Program-made: the position numbers and the translations under genes | Source: Candidatus Bathyarchaeota archaeon | GTDB lineage: Archaea > Thermoproteota > Bathyarchaeia > Bathyarchaeales > Bathycorpusculaceae | Direction of reading: 5' to 3' | Length of the DNA: 64,000 nt | Assembly: GCA_026014665.1 (NCBI GenBank) | Contig: JAOZHX010000028.1 | Span: 55,840 to 119,839 of the forward strand | Notes under the pieces: model-generated | Told to the model about the DNA's origin: nothing | The model's input: the letters and a program-made list of their open reading frames with translations, nothing else | The model's database searches: none | Part shown: positions 54,298 to 62,509 of the stretch, in pieces | How positions within the stretch are numbered: the stretch's first letter is position 1 | Layout: every line of letters starts with the position of its first letter

Positions 54298-54466
54298 ACC
54301 TTCTTTGATATCGCTTCACGATGGATGCTTTTGCGTTATGCTTTTTATTTAATTAATTGTTGCTTTGAGTGTTTTTAGGTTGAGGATTCATTAAATCGGT
54401 GAAAATTGAAAAATTAACCTGGCATGCAATACTAGGCTGGCATTTTTCGGCTCTCTCAGGTTTTGT

Positions 54467-56011
54467 CTAGGTCTTTTGTTTGTCTTTCGGCTTAAGCCAA
54501 GAATGGATTTCAATCGCTAAGACAGTGCTGAGAACGGCAATTATGGCAATTAAGATTATTTCGTTTACGGGTTGCCCTTTTGAGGAACTATTTGATGCCA
54601 AGTGCATGTTTATTTCATGCGTACTATGAGAGCAGTTGAATGTGAATATCCAGGAGTCAAATCCAGAGGTAACTGTATAGTTAAGTTGGTTGTCAGCCAA
54701 GTAAACCTGTAGGTTTTCACCGTTTGCAAGCAAACTCTTAGCAACAGTGGCTCTGACAAAACCTGTGGTTCCCTATTGCCCCGTCACGTTGAAGCTTAAA
54801 ATGGCTGTCTTATCATTGAAGCTTAACCCGTAAACTGTGCTATTGGATTCGATTAAGAAAACCCGTTGGTTTTGGCAGGGTTCAAAACTCAGGGTTGTAG
54901 TATTGCTAATGCTTTGATATGTTGAGTCTCCGCTCCATTCAGTTTTAAGCGTGAACGTTCCTGAGGCGCTGTTTATCCATTGAATACAATATTCACCTTG
55001 TTGGTCAGTAAGTCCAGAACTAATCGGTATCCAAGATGTTAAGCCAGGGAATGTGTACGATAAAACAATGGTTTTGTTTTGCAAAGGAGCATTCTCTGAA
55101 TTTGACAGTTTGCCAAATATGTTTACTGGCGAACCAGCAATGGTCGACAGTGATTCAGCTGAGATCTACAAACTCGTTTGGCCCCCCTTGGATTCATTAT
55201 CTATAGACACTGGGTAAACTGCAAAATCATCAAAGCAGTCAGTTCCCCAATAATGCCCCCATTTACTAGTATATATGTAGATGTAACATTCGCTTGCATT
55301 AATAGCGTATGGTTCAGAATAGCGCATTAAACCGTTTTCAAAGAAAGAAATTACTCCTTCAGATACTTTGATTTTAAGTTGACCAGTAGACGACAACCAT
55401 GGCGCCTCAACTAACCAAGAGATTTTTTCATCAATCCGGCTTACAACACGAATCAAACTTTGATTAGGGTACTTTGTATGTAGAACCTTGTTTATCATGT
55501 ACCAGTTCGTCGCATTGACGGGGTCACGGTCGGTTATCTTTTGGTCACTAATCAGAAGCACCATTTCTGAAACATCGTCTAGTTCCACCACGTTAACGGA
55601 TGCTTCGAATCCTTGAGCAGCGCTAATTGGGCGTTTTGTTACATACCCTGCTTGGCTCCAATACCAATCTTCCCAACTCTTGTTGCTATCCGGAGCTATC
55701 ACTTGCAAAAGCCCATCCTTCTCCATGGCTACACCTCCGTTCACTTCGATTTTTTCCCAGATACTAGAATCGAATACATCATCAAAGCTATCCTGTAATA
55801 GAGGTTGTTTATTCTGTTGAGTTGTTGATTGAGAAATTAAGTCTGCCTGAACAGGTATACCGCCAGTTTCTTGGGTGAGCTCGGGGGTGCCCTCAGAATT
55901 TGTTTGAAGGGAAGAACCGTTCGCTGTAGGAGTATTTAAGCAAACCATGCTCAACATTAGAAAACACAACAGTAAAGCACTGGCGAAGGTGATCTTGCCG
56001 TTTTGTACCAA
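54467..56011 (-). pseudogene. Secreted membrane-anchored protein gene interrupted by two in-frame TAG codons
   Basis: From TTG 56011 to the terminal TAG at 54467 there is one uninterrupted frame of about 515 codons, except for TAG at 55166-55168 and TAG at 54773-54775. There is no frameshift. The order is signal peptide (ALLLCFLMLSMVCL), a LamG/concanavalin-like region (about 60-270), TAG, an Ig-like region, TAG, GTTGFVRATVAKSLL..., then a membrane helix and basic tail. All parts are needed for a sensible anchored protein. The FNVTG(x)xGTTG pattern is seen intact in related archaeal surface proteins by my recollection. It may be a nonsense pseudogene or an amber-recoded gene. Paired palindromes lie upstream. 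Confidence 0.7.
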
Positions 56012-56062
56012 TCTTATTTTCCCTAATACCTAATTTTTTCGTCTTGTATTAAAGCAGTTTAG

Positions 56063-56111
56063 TCAAAATTATTTGACTAAACTCAATTTGTTCTGTCAAG
56101 GTTTCTTGACT
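56063..56111. promoter_or_regulatory. Two operator-like palindromes 33 bp apart
   Basis: GTCAAA-ATTA-TTTGAC (56063-56078) lies inside a longer 11-bp perfect arm repeat GTTTAGTCAAA...TTTGACTAAAC (56058-56083). GTCAAG-GTTT-CTTGAC (56096-56111) is the reverse complement of the 16-mer at 3750-3765. The centres are 33 bp apart. Oriented to the leftward gene at 56011, the distal site reads exactly as the distal site does in front of the 3846 gene. The inner edge is 51 bp from the start codon. Confidence 0.65.
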
Positions 56112-56238
56112 ATTCAAGGTCAGAGCGTTGAGGCTCTTGGAAACCAACCGCCGTATTGAAATTGATTGTTTGAAAGTATTTGTTTTTTAAAAAGCTTAAA
56201 TCATCTGCTATCCAACATCTTAGATGGAGTAGTATTTT

Positions 56239-57867
56239 TTGCAGAACCCGACTGTTGGAGAATATCTACTGGGTGAGCTCAAACGATTTGGCATCAAGCG
56301 AGCATACGGCATCCCAGGCGACATGATAATAAAATTCTTTAAACTGCTCGAGGATGACCCTGACGTAGAATTATGCACTTTTTCGCATGAACCAGCCGTT
56401 GGCTTTGCCGCCATAGCCGAAGCGCGAGCACTGCGAAAACCAACCGTCGCAGTAGTCACGTATGGGGCAGGCGCTTTCAACACGATGAACCCTGTTGCCT
56501 GTGCATACGCCGAGAAAACACCCCTAATCATAGTTTCAGGTGGCCCAGCCATTGCTGCAAGAACTAAAGATTTCTATCTCCACCACACCGTGAAAAGCTG
56601 TGTGTCCCAGTTAGATGCCTACTCGGAAATAACCAAAGAAGCTGTACTCCTAGACAGCGCCAAAACTGCTGCCGCAAAAATTTCTAAGGCTCTCACCGCA
56701 TGCAAAGAGTACCAGTTGCCAGTATACATTGAACTTCCTGCAGACGTTGTTGAACGAGAAATAAGACCGAACCAAAAAACTCCCGAAACGCTAACAAGTG
56801 ACGCAATCAACCTGCAAAAAGCCATAAAAGAAATTGCCAAACGAATCTCAGCTGCGGCAACCCCTGTCATCATGGTAGGCGTTGAATCTGACCGCTTGGG
56901 CTTAAAAAAAGATGTTTTGCAATTGGCTGAGAAGCTAAACCTGCCTGTTGTTTCCACACTGCTTGCTCGCGACCTCATAATATCAGATGAGCCGAATTTT
57001 TTTGGAACTTACTTGAGCGAAGCGGGTAATCCTATCGCAGGAAAACTTGTGGAGGAATCAGATATGCTGTTGATTTTGGGGGAGATGCTCTCAGATGTGA
57101 ATTTAGGCGCAAAATTGACAGCTACCAAAGGTGATTGCCTCGTTTGGTGCTTCTCAAGAGAAGTACACGTCGGCGACGTAACCTATGAGAACATAGCACT
57201 AGTAGATCTCGTTAAAGGGCTCTGCAGGTCTGGAGTTGAAAAGAAAAAAGTTGCTTTCCCACAGAAAACACAGCCGAAAATAAATCGTACATGCAAGCTT
57301 ACCCCTTCGCCGCTGGTAATGAGCGAAGTCATCGATGCAATAAACTGGTTCTTCAGCGAATTCGGCAAGATGCCCCTCATCGCCGACACAGGTGATTGCC
57401 TATTTGCCACTCTTCGAATCGAGGCTTCCTCAGTTGTGGCGCCAGCCTTCTACAGCACCATGGGGTTTGCAGTTCCAGCGGCCATTGGATATGCCCTGGC
57501 AACCAAAAAACGACCGCTAGTTCTGATAGGTGACGGCAGCTTCCAGATGACTGGACCAGAAATCTGTCATTGCCCCAGATATAGCATAAATCCAATGTTT
57601 GTAGTCATCAATAACAGGCGCTGGGGCATGGAGCAGCTGTTCTATCCTTCCGCACGCTTCAACGAACTCGTCAACTGGCAGTACGCCGAGATGGCGCAGC
57701 TCTGGGGCGGCAAAGGCTACAAATGCACAAAATGCGAAGACCTGTATCGGGCACTTGAAGAAGCCAAGGACCAGAAAAACTTTACACTTATCGAAGTAGT
57801 TACCGAACGCGAGGAGCTATCTGAAGAATTGCTGGCTTGGATTAAAGAGCAGCGACATGAAAAATAG
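56239..57867 (+). CDS. TPP-dependent alpha-keto acid decarboxylase (indolepyruvate/phenylpyruvate decarboxylase-like)
   Basis: This 542-residue enzyme has three domains. The N-terminal pyrimidine-binding domain carries the catalytic glutamate in FSHEPAVGFAA. The central domain is around VPVIMVG-like ATPVIMVGVES. The C-terminal TPP domain has the motif GDGSFQMTGPE...NNRRWGMEQ. The family includes indolepyruvate decarboxylase, pyruvate decarboxylase and acetolactate synthase; the GIPGDMI start fits the decarboxylase group. The start is TTG 56239 in an AT-rich leader, with a TATA-like CTTAAATC at about 56202. It diverges from the TAG-interrupted gene. Confidence 0.88.
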   Translation: MQNPTVGEYLLGELKRFGIKRAYGIPGDMIIKFFKLLEDDPDVELCTFSHEPAVGFAAIAEARALRKPTVAVVTYGAGAFNTMNPVACAYAEKTPLIIVSGGPAIAARTKDFYLHHTVKSCVSQLDAYSEITKEAVLLDSAKTAAAKISKALTACKEYQLPVYIELPADVVEREIRPNQKTPETLTSDAINLQKAIKEIAKRISAAATPVIMVGVESDRLGLKKDVLQLAEKLNLPVVSTLLARDLIISDEPNFFGTYLSEAGNPIAGKLVEESDMLLILGEMLSDVNLGAKLTATKGDCLVWCFSREVHVGDVTYENIALVDLVKGLCRSGVEKKKVAFPQKTQPKINRTCKLTPSPLVMSEVIDAINWFFSEFGKMPLIADTGDCLFATLRIEASSVVAPAFYSTMGFAVPAAIGYALATKKRPLVLIGDGSFQMTGPEICHCPRYSINPMFVVINNRRWGMEQLFYPSARFNELVNWQYAEMAQLWGGKGYKCTKCEDLYRALEEAKDQKNFTLIEVVTEREELSEELLAWIKEQRHEK

Positions 57868-57871
57868 CTTC

Positions 57872-58903
57872 CTAAGCCTTATCCGCTTGTTTAACAGCTT
57901 GAACAGTACGTTGCAGCAGGAGTTGAGCTGCTTCTTGACTAGGCCAACTACCCAATCCACAATCCGGACCAGTAAATGTCATGCGTTCACCATACTTTTC
58001 TTTGGCAATCTTGTAGCGTTTAGCAATGATTTCTTGGGGTTCAACTAACTGTTCGTTGGCGGGTTTTGAAAACCCCTTCTCGTAGAGTTCAGCCCATATG
58101 GCATCTATGTCTGTTCTGGCGACGCCGACGCGGATTTGCTTATCGGCTTTCTCCAGCATACTCTTTGGTACATCGTCGATGTTTCTAGGGGACGCCGCAT
58201 ATTCAAATGACAATACATCTAAGCCTTTGACGCTTAGCAGGTTGTGGATTTCTGAGGTGAAATGCAAATGTATCTGCTTGGTTGGTCCAGAGAAATCATA
58301 AGCTTTCTCCAAGGTTTCTCGGATTAATTCGGGGGTAGCAGAAAGGTTGTGATGCCCAAGGCTGGGTTCATCTATGGATATGACTGTGGTTTCTACGTAT
58401 TTGTTGTTAAGAATGGCGTTCTTGGCAAAGCGGTTGATGGTTTGAGCAAACCCGTCAAGTACATCAGGGTAAGCTGTAGCACCTATTTCGTTGAGATACT
58501 GCTCAATTGGTCCAAAAATAGAAACCCGAAGCTGGATTTTTTTACCGAACTCTTCGCTGAGAAGTTTGGCATGCTTGTTTATGATGTATATTTCTGGCAG
58601 AATCGCTCTCTCTTTATCAACGACAAAGGAACCCTGCTCCATAGCTTCATGCACGGCATCTCCAACCTGCCTCATTCCACTGTATTGCTGGGGAAAATTA
58701 ACCACGTCTAAGCCACAAGCAACCTTTCGCCTAAACGAATCAATAACCACTGAACAAAAATTCCTTTGAAGAGTCTCATCTAAAGTAGGATCTTTGCCGT
58801 TTAAAATGGTTTCTCGCGTCTGTCGGTAGGCTTTGGCGAATGCTTCCCGATTGACGCCTGTCGGCAGGGGAAAGCTACCGATGTCATCGATTAGGGTTTC
58901 CAT
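57872..58903 (-). CDS. MetE C-terminal-like methyltransferase (methionine synthase family)
   Basis: This 343-residue protein matches the C-terminal half of cobalamin-independent methionine synthase. The N-terminal IGSFPLPTG, IHLHFTSEIH, LSFEYAASPRN and GPDCGLGSWPS are present, and H, E and C supply the zinc site. Archaeal short MetE proteins use methylcobalamin or methylated corrinoid proteins rather than folate. It converges on the decarboxylase gene, 4 bp apart. Confidence 0.88.
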   Translation of the reverse strand: METLIDDIGSFPLPTGVNREAFAKAYRQTRETILNGKDPTLDETLQRNFCSVVIDSFRRKVACGLDVVNFPQQYSGMRQVGDAVHEAMEQGSFVVDKERAILPEIYIINKHAKLLSEEFGKKIQLRVSIFGPIEQYLNEIGATAYPDVLDGFAQTINRFAKNAILNNKYVETTVISIDEPSLGHHNLSATPELIRETLEKAYDFSGPTKQIHLHFTSEIHNLLSVKGLDVLSFEYAASPRNIDDVPKSMLEKADKQIRVGVARTDIDAIWAELYEKGFSKPANEQLVEPQEIIAKRYKIAKEKYGERMTFTGPDCGLGSWPSQEAAQLLLQRTVQAVKQADKA

Positions 58904-58969
58904 AAAGTATTATTGAAGGTTAAATTGTAATAAAGTTATATCCCTACCTCGTTGACAAAGGCAACAGAT

Positions 58970-59395
58970 ATGACGGTTGATTGTGTATTCTGCAAAATTG
59001 CCCGCAAAGAAGCAATGGCAAGCATTGTCTACGAAGACGAGCAAGTGATGGCTTTTCTAAGCCACCGCCCAGTTAATGAGGGACACACTTTGGTTATCCC
59101 CAAAAAACACTACCAAAACATCTACGAAATCCCTGAGGCGGAGGCAGGTTACCTCTTTAAGATAGCTAAACGGCTAGCACACGCCATCCGGAACGCGGAG
59201 AACGCAGAGGGAATCAGGATTGTACAGAACAACGGCGAAGCAGCGGGGCAAGTAATTTTCCACTTGCATGCACATATCATCCCCATGACCACCTTTCGGG
59301 GAGGATTATACAATCGCTCACATGAACGGAGCATAATGGAATTAGAGGAAGACGCCCAAAAAATCCGAAAACACCTTTCAACCTCTCAGCACTAA
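58970..59395 (+). CDS. HIT-family nucleotide hydrolase/transferase
   Basis: This 141-residue Hint/FHIT-like protein begins MTVDCVFCKIARKE and has the histidine triad in VIFHLHAHIIP (about residues 93-103). It also has a CxxC zinc pair at C5/C8. I chose ATG 58970 over TTG 58952, since a TATA-like AAGTTATAT (about 58933) fits a leaderless start there. It should act on nucleotide phosphoramidates or adenylated compounds. Confidence 0.92.
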   Translation: MTVDCVFCKIARKEAMASIVYEDEQVMAFLSHRPVNEGHTLVIPKKHYQNIYEIPEAEAGYLFKIAKRLAHAIRNAENAEGIRIVQNNGEAAGQVIFHLHAHIIPMTTFRGGLYNRSHERSIMELEEDAQKIRKHLSTSQH

Positions 59396-59516
59396 AATGT
59401 TAAGGACACCGCCAACTGTTAAAGCAGCAAAAAAAACACCTTTTAAGCAACAAAATAAAGGCACATCTATAAAAGAGGGAAAAACAATCATTGCCTACAT
59501 CAAAAGCTGAATAAAC

Positions 59517-59846
59517 ATGACAGAACAACCAAACGAAAATACCCAACCCCAAATAGAGAAACTTTTAATCGACAACCCCTCAAACTTCCAGTTCCATGCT
59601 GCATACCTCGTGTATGCCGAAGCCTTCGACAAGGTAAATAACCCTCAAGCCAAACTTGAACTCAACCAAAACATGCAAAACCTGCATGACAACAAAATCG
59701 ACCTACAAACATTTTACGTGAACGTTTCTCGATACCGCAAGATCGATGTGCCACCGCAAGAGCGGTTTTCCATGCAAACCCAACGCAAGAAGGATTGGCG
59801 CAGGAAAACCCAGAGACAGGACCGCATAAAACGACACAAAAAATAG
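59517..59846 (+). CDS. Hypothetical protein with a basic tail
   Basis: This 109-residue protein has an acidic/Asn-rich N-terminus, a helical core (FHAAYLVYAEAFDKVNNPQAKL) and a highly basic C-terminus (QRKKDWRRKTQRQDR). It has no recognised domain. The basic tail suggests nucleic-acid binding. The ATG at 59517 follows an AATAAAC stretch. The pyrimidine dimer glycosylase gene follows 46 nt later. Confidence 0.6.
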   Translation: MTEQPNENTQPQIEKLLIDNPSNFQFHAAYLVYAEAFDKVNNPQAKLELNQNMQNLHDNKIDLQTFYVNVSRYRKIDVPPQERFSMQTQRKKDWRRKTQRQDRIKRHKK

Positions 59847-59892
59847 ATAATACCCTTTCTTATCATTTTATGATCGCTGTAACGGCGGGATT

Positions 59893-60231
59893 TTGCGGTT
59901 GGTTCGCATCTGGTGCGTCCCAGTTTCTGAACTTGATCGCCAACATTTACTTGGCGAACACGCTGAACTTCACTGCATAGTAGGCGCATTAGAAGGCAAG
60001 CATCAGGCTTACCGAAATCATCCCCAAACCTTGCGATTCAAATACCGAATTGAACAACTCTACGCTCGGCATGCTGAACAAGTAGCAGAATTGCAACGAC
60101 GAGGTTATCGGCATAACTCACCGCTTCCCTCAACCAACCAAACCTACGAGTGCAGTCCCGAAGAATACCAACGAGACCACGCCATCCTTAAAAGAAGACA
60201 GCTGCCCCAACAAAAACAAACTTTTGTTTAA
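59893..60231 (+). CDS. Pyrimidine dimer DNA glycosylase (T4 endonuclease V-like)
   Basis: This is a protein of about 112 residues. The order RIWCVPVSELDRQHLLGEHAELHCIVGAL, FKYRIEQLYARHAEQVAEL and RGYRHNSPLP matches the T4 DenV / archaeal and bacterial pyrimidine dimer glycosylase family, shortened to about 110 residues. It should excise UV photoproducts. The start is TTG 59893, behind GGCGGGAT; a TATA-like TTTTATGATC (about 59865) also allows a leaderless transcript. T4 EndoV uses the amine of residue 2, threonine; here residue 2 is arginine, so the exact start and active-site residue are uncertain. Confidence 0.8.
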   Translation: MRLVRIWCVPVSELDRQHLLGEHAELHCIVGALEGKHQAYRNHPQTLRFKYRIEQLYARHAEQVAELQRRGYRHNSPLPSTNQTYECSPEEYQRDHAILKRRQLPQQKQTFV

Positions 60232-60309
60232 TCATGTTTAAATGTTATATACGGAATCCTTAATTGCTCCGTTAATTTTCCTTCTCAAACTAAACGATGT
60301 GGAAGCTCG

Positions 60310-61098
60310 ATGAATTTAAGGTCAACCGACATAACCTTAACAGCCATGAACGCAGCATTGTATGCATCAATTGGCCTTGTTGTATACTTCCTGTTACCCG
60401 TATTAACTCCAACGGTGGGAGGAGTAAGATTTTGGCCAGTAGTTATAATTCCTGCAACCTTCGCCCTGCTCTTTGGCCCCTTCGTCGGCGGAGTCGGTGC
60501 AGCCATCGGAATCTTCATCAGCGACGTGTTGATTCATGGCGACCCCTTTCTAAGCCTAACCGTTGGCGTCCCAGCAAACCTGGTTGCGTTCGGTTTGATC
60601 GGGTATTTAGCGCAAAAGAAACTTTCTTGGAAAAAAACCTTCGTCGGTCTGGGCACAGGTGTTGCAATTCTGGCTACTTTGGCTTATCTAGTTATTACTC
60701 CACAAAACGTTATTGCCTACTTTGGGGTAACCCTTGACCAAGCCTTCTGGAGTATCCTCGTTGTCCTAATAGTATTCATAGTCAGCTACCTCATAGTGGT
60801 TATAACAGGCTTAGTATGGCCAAAATGGCGAAGTTACGGTGCAGCTGCAGTGGTGGGCGCAGTTTGCGGGAGCGCAATTATAGGCGTGGGCATATGGGCT
60901 TACACTCAATTCTTCAGTTTGCCCGCAGCTATCGGTGGAGCGCACAACTTACCTTACTTTGCAGGACTAATACTCTTCGCTTGGACATTTGCCACAGAAA
61001 TACCTTTTATGGTCCTGATAGTTCCTCCAATCGCAGAAGCGTGTTACCTGGCTTTTCCATCCCTTAAATTCTACAAGAAAGAGCTGGATAAAAAATGA
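60310..61098 (+). CDS. ECF-type transporter S component-like membrane protein
   Basis: This 262-residue protein has six to seven hydrophobic segments. Its GPFVGGVGAAIGIFISDVLIHGDPFLSL pattern and the Gly-rich helices are typical of ECF substrate-binding (S) components, such as those for vitamins. It is followed directly by pantoate kinase (4-nt ATGA-type overlap) and PPAT. Position suggests transport of pantothenate or another CoA precursor. No ECF ATPase genes lie here, so they may be shared and encoded elsewhere. Confidence 0.8.
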   Translation: MNLRSTDITLTAMNAALYASIGLVVYFLLPVLTPTVGGVRFWPVVIIPATFALLFGPFVGGVGAAIGIFISDVLIHGDPFLSLTVGVPANLVAFGLIGYLAQKKLSWKKTFVGLGTGVAILATLAYLVITPQNVIAYFGVTLDQAFWSILVVLIVFIVSYLIVVITGLVWPKWRSYGAAAVVGAVCGSAIIGVGIWAYTQFFSLPAAIGGAHNLPYFAGLILFAWTFATEIPFMVLIVPPIAEACYLAFPSLKFYKKELDKK

Positions 61099-62027
61099 AA
61101 ATCGCCCAAGCCTTTGCTCCAGCGGCGATTTCCAGCTTCTTTGCAATCAGAGATACCTACCGCGGTAAACCAATGAATGATTTAGAGCTAATCGGCGCTG
61201 TCGGTGGCGGGTTCGGTCTTCAAAAAGGCGTTCAAACCAAGGTTTTCGTTAAAGAAGCGGAGAAAAACAGCATACAGGTTATCATAAACTCTACGTCAGC
61301 CCCGCAGGCAAAAACAACCATCCGCATGATCGAAGCTATGCTCAATAAAACAGCAGCTAAGTACGCGGTTACAGTTGAGCATCAAATTGCTGTTCCCATC
61401 GGAACAGGCTTCGGTACCAGTGCTGGTGGTGCATTGACCGCTGGCTTAGCACTCAAAGAAGCATTAGGTTTGCCTTTAACATTCAATCAAATCGGCAGAA
61501 TGGCTCATGTAGCGGAAATAGAGTGCCAAACTGGTTTGGGAACCGTTAGCTCTCTGACGTTTACCGGTGGTTGTGTGCTCGTGGTTGAACCTGGGGCGCC
61601 TGGCATCTGCCAAATCGACCGTATCCCAATAAAGCCCGATTACGTGGTGGTTGCAGGCTTCTTCAAGGCGAAGAACCCTAAATCAACTATCTTATCTTCA
61701 TCTGACCGTAAACAAGAGATTAACCGCTATGGCAAGAAAACCCTAGAAGCCATTCTGGCGGATCCAAGTTTGGAGAATTTTTTGGGATGCTGCTGGGAGT
61801 TTGCCCAAAAAGCTAGGTTTGCAACAGATAACGTTCGCCAGCTTGTATATTTGGCTAAGCGAGCGGGCGCAGTTGGAGCCGCTCAAAACATGATTGGTGA
61901 AGCGGTACATGCCGTTGTGCACCAAGAAAATGCTGAATCAGTGGCAGAAGCTTTTAAACAAGTCTTGCCCAAACAACAGATAACAGCGAGCGAGATAGAT
62001 TTCCAAGGCGCTAGGTTGGTTGCATGA
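61095..62027 (+). CDS. Pantoate kinase (archaeal CoA pathway, GHMP family)
   Basis: This 310-residue GHMP kinase has PIGTGFGTSAGGALTAGLAL (about residues 102-121), the ATP-binding motif. The family-typical start AQAFAPAAISSFFAI is also present. In archaea, pantoate kinase plus phosphopantothenate synthetase replace PanC/PanK. Its start overlaps the transporter stop by 4 nt and its stop overlaps PPAT by 4 nt (ATGA), so the three genes form a tight operon. Confidence 0.93.
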   Translation: MKIAQAFAPAAISSFFAIRDTYRGKPMNDLELIGAVGGGFGLQKGVQTKVFVKEAEKNSIQVIINSTSAPQAKTTIRMIEAMLNKTAAKYAVTVEHQIAVPIGTGFGTSAGGALTAGLALKEALGLPLTFNQIGRMAHVAEIECQTGLGTVSSLTFTGGCVLVVEPGAPGICQIDRIPIKPDYVVVAGFFKAKNPKSTILSSSDRKQEINRYGKKTLEAILADPSLENFLGCCWEFAQKARFATDNVRQLVYLAKRAGAVGAAQNMIGEAVHAVVHQENAESVAEAFKQVLPKQQITASEIDFQGARLVA

Positions 62028-62509
62028 AGGAACTCAGGAAAGTAGCTGTCGGCGGAACCTTTGATGAACTCCACAGAGGTCACAAAACACTCATCGAAAA
62101 AGCATTCGAAGTAGGCGAAAAAGTTGTGATTGGCTTAACCTCTGATGAATTTGTTAAAATAATGGGTAAACCCCACAAGACCGCCTCCTACGAGGAACGT
62201 CTTAGAGAACTCAAGAGTTACCTAAAGCAGTCTGGTGTTCTGCAAAGAGCCGAAATTGTTCCACTCCAAGATGCCTACGGCATAACTATCAAGAACGGAG
62301 GTATAGAAGGGTTAGTTGTAAGCAAAGAAACCCGAAAAACAGCTCAAACGATAAATGAACTCCGACAAAAAACTGGTTTGAAGCCCTTAAAAATTTTTAT
62401 CGTGGATATGGTTCCAGCTGAAAATAAAACTCCAATCTCAACAACTCGTATCCGTAAGGGAGAAATTGACCGCAATGGGCACTTGCTCAAGAGTGCCATA
62501 AATTTTTAG
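62024..62509 (+). CDS. Archaeal phosphopantetheine adenylyltransferase (COG1019)
   Basis: This 161-residue nucleotidyltransferase has GGTFDELHRGH (T/H-x-G-H) near the N-terminus and ISTTRIRKGEID near the C-terminus. It makes dephospho-CoA from phosphopantetheine and ATP. The start overlaps the pantoate kinase stop, and the stop overlaps the converging RHH-AIRS gene by 4 nt. Confidence 0.94.
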   Translation: MKELRKVAVGGTFDELHRGHKTLIEKAFEVGEKVVIGLTSDEFVKIMGKPHKTASYEERLRELKSYLKQSGVLQRAEIVPLQDAYGITIKNGGIEGLVVSKETRKTAQTINELRQKTGLKPLKIFIVDMVPAENKTPISTTRIRKGEIDRNGHLLKSAINF

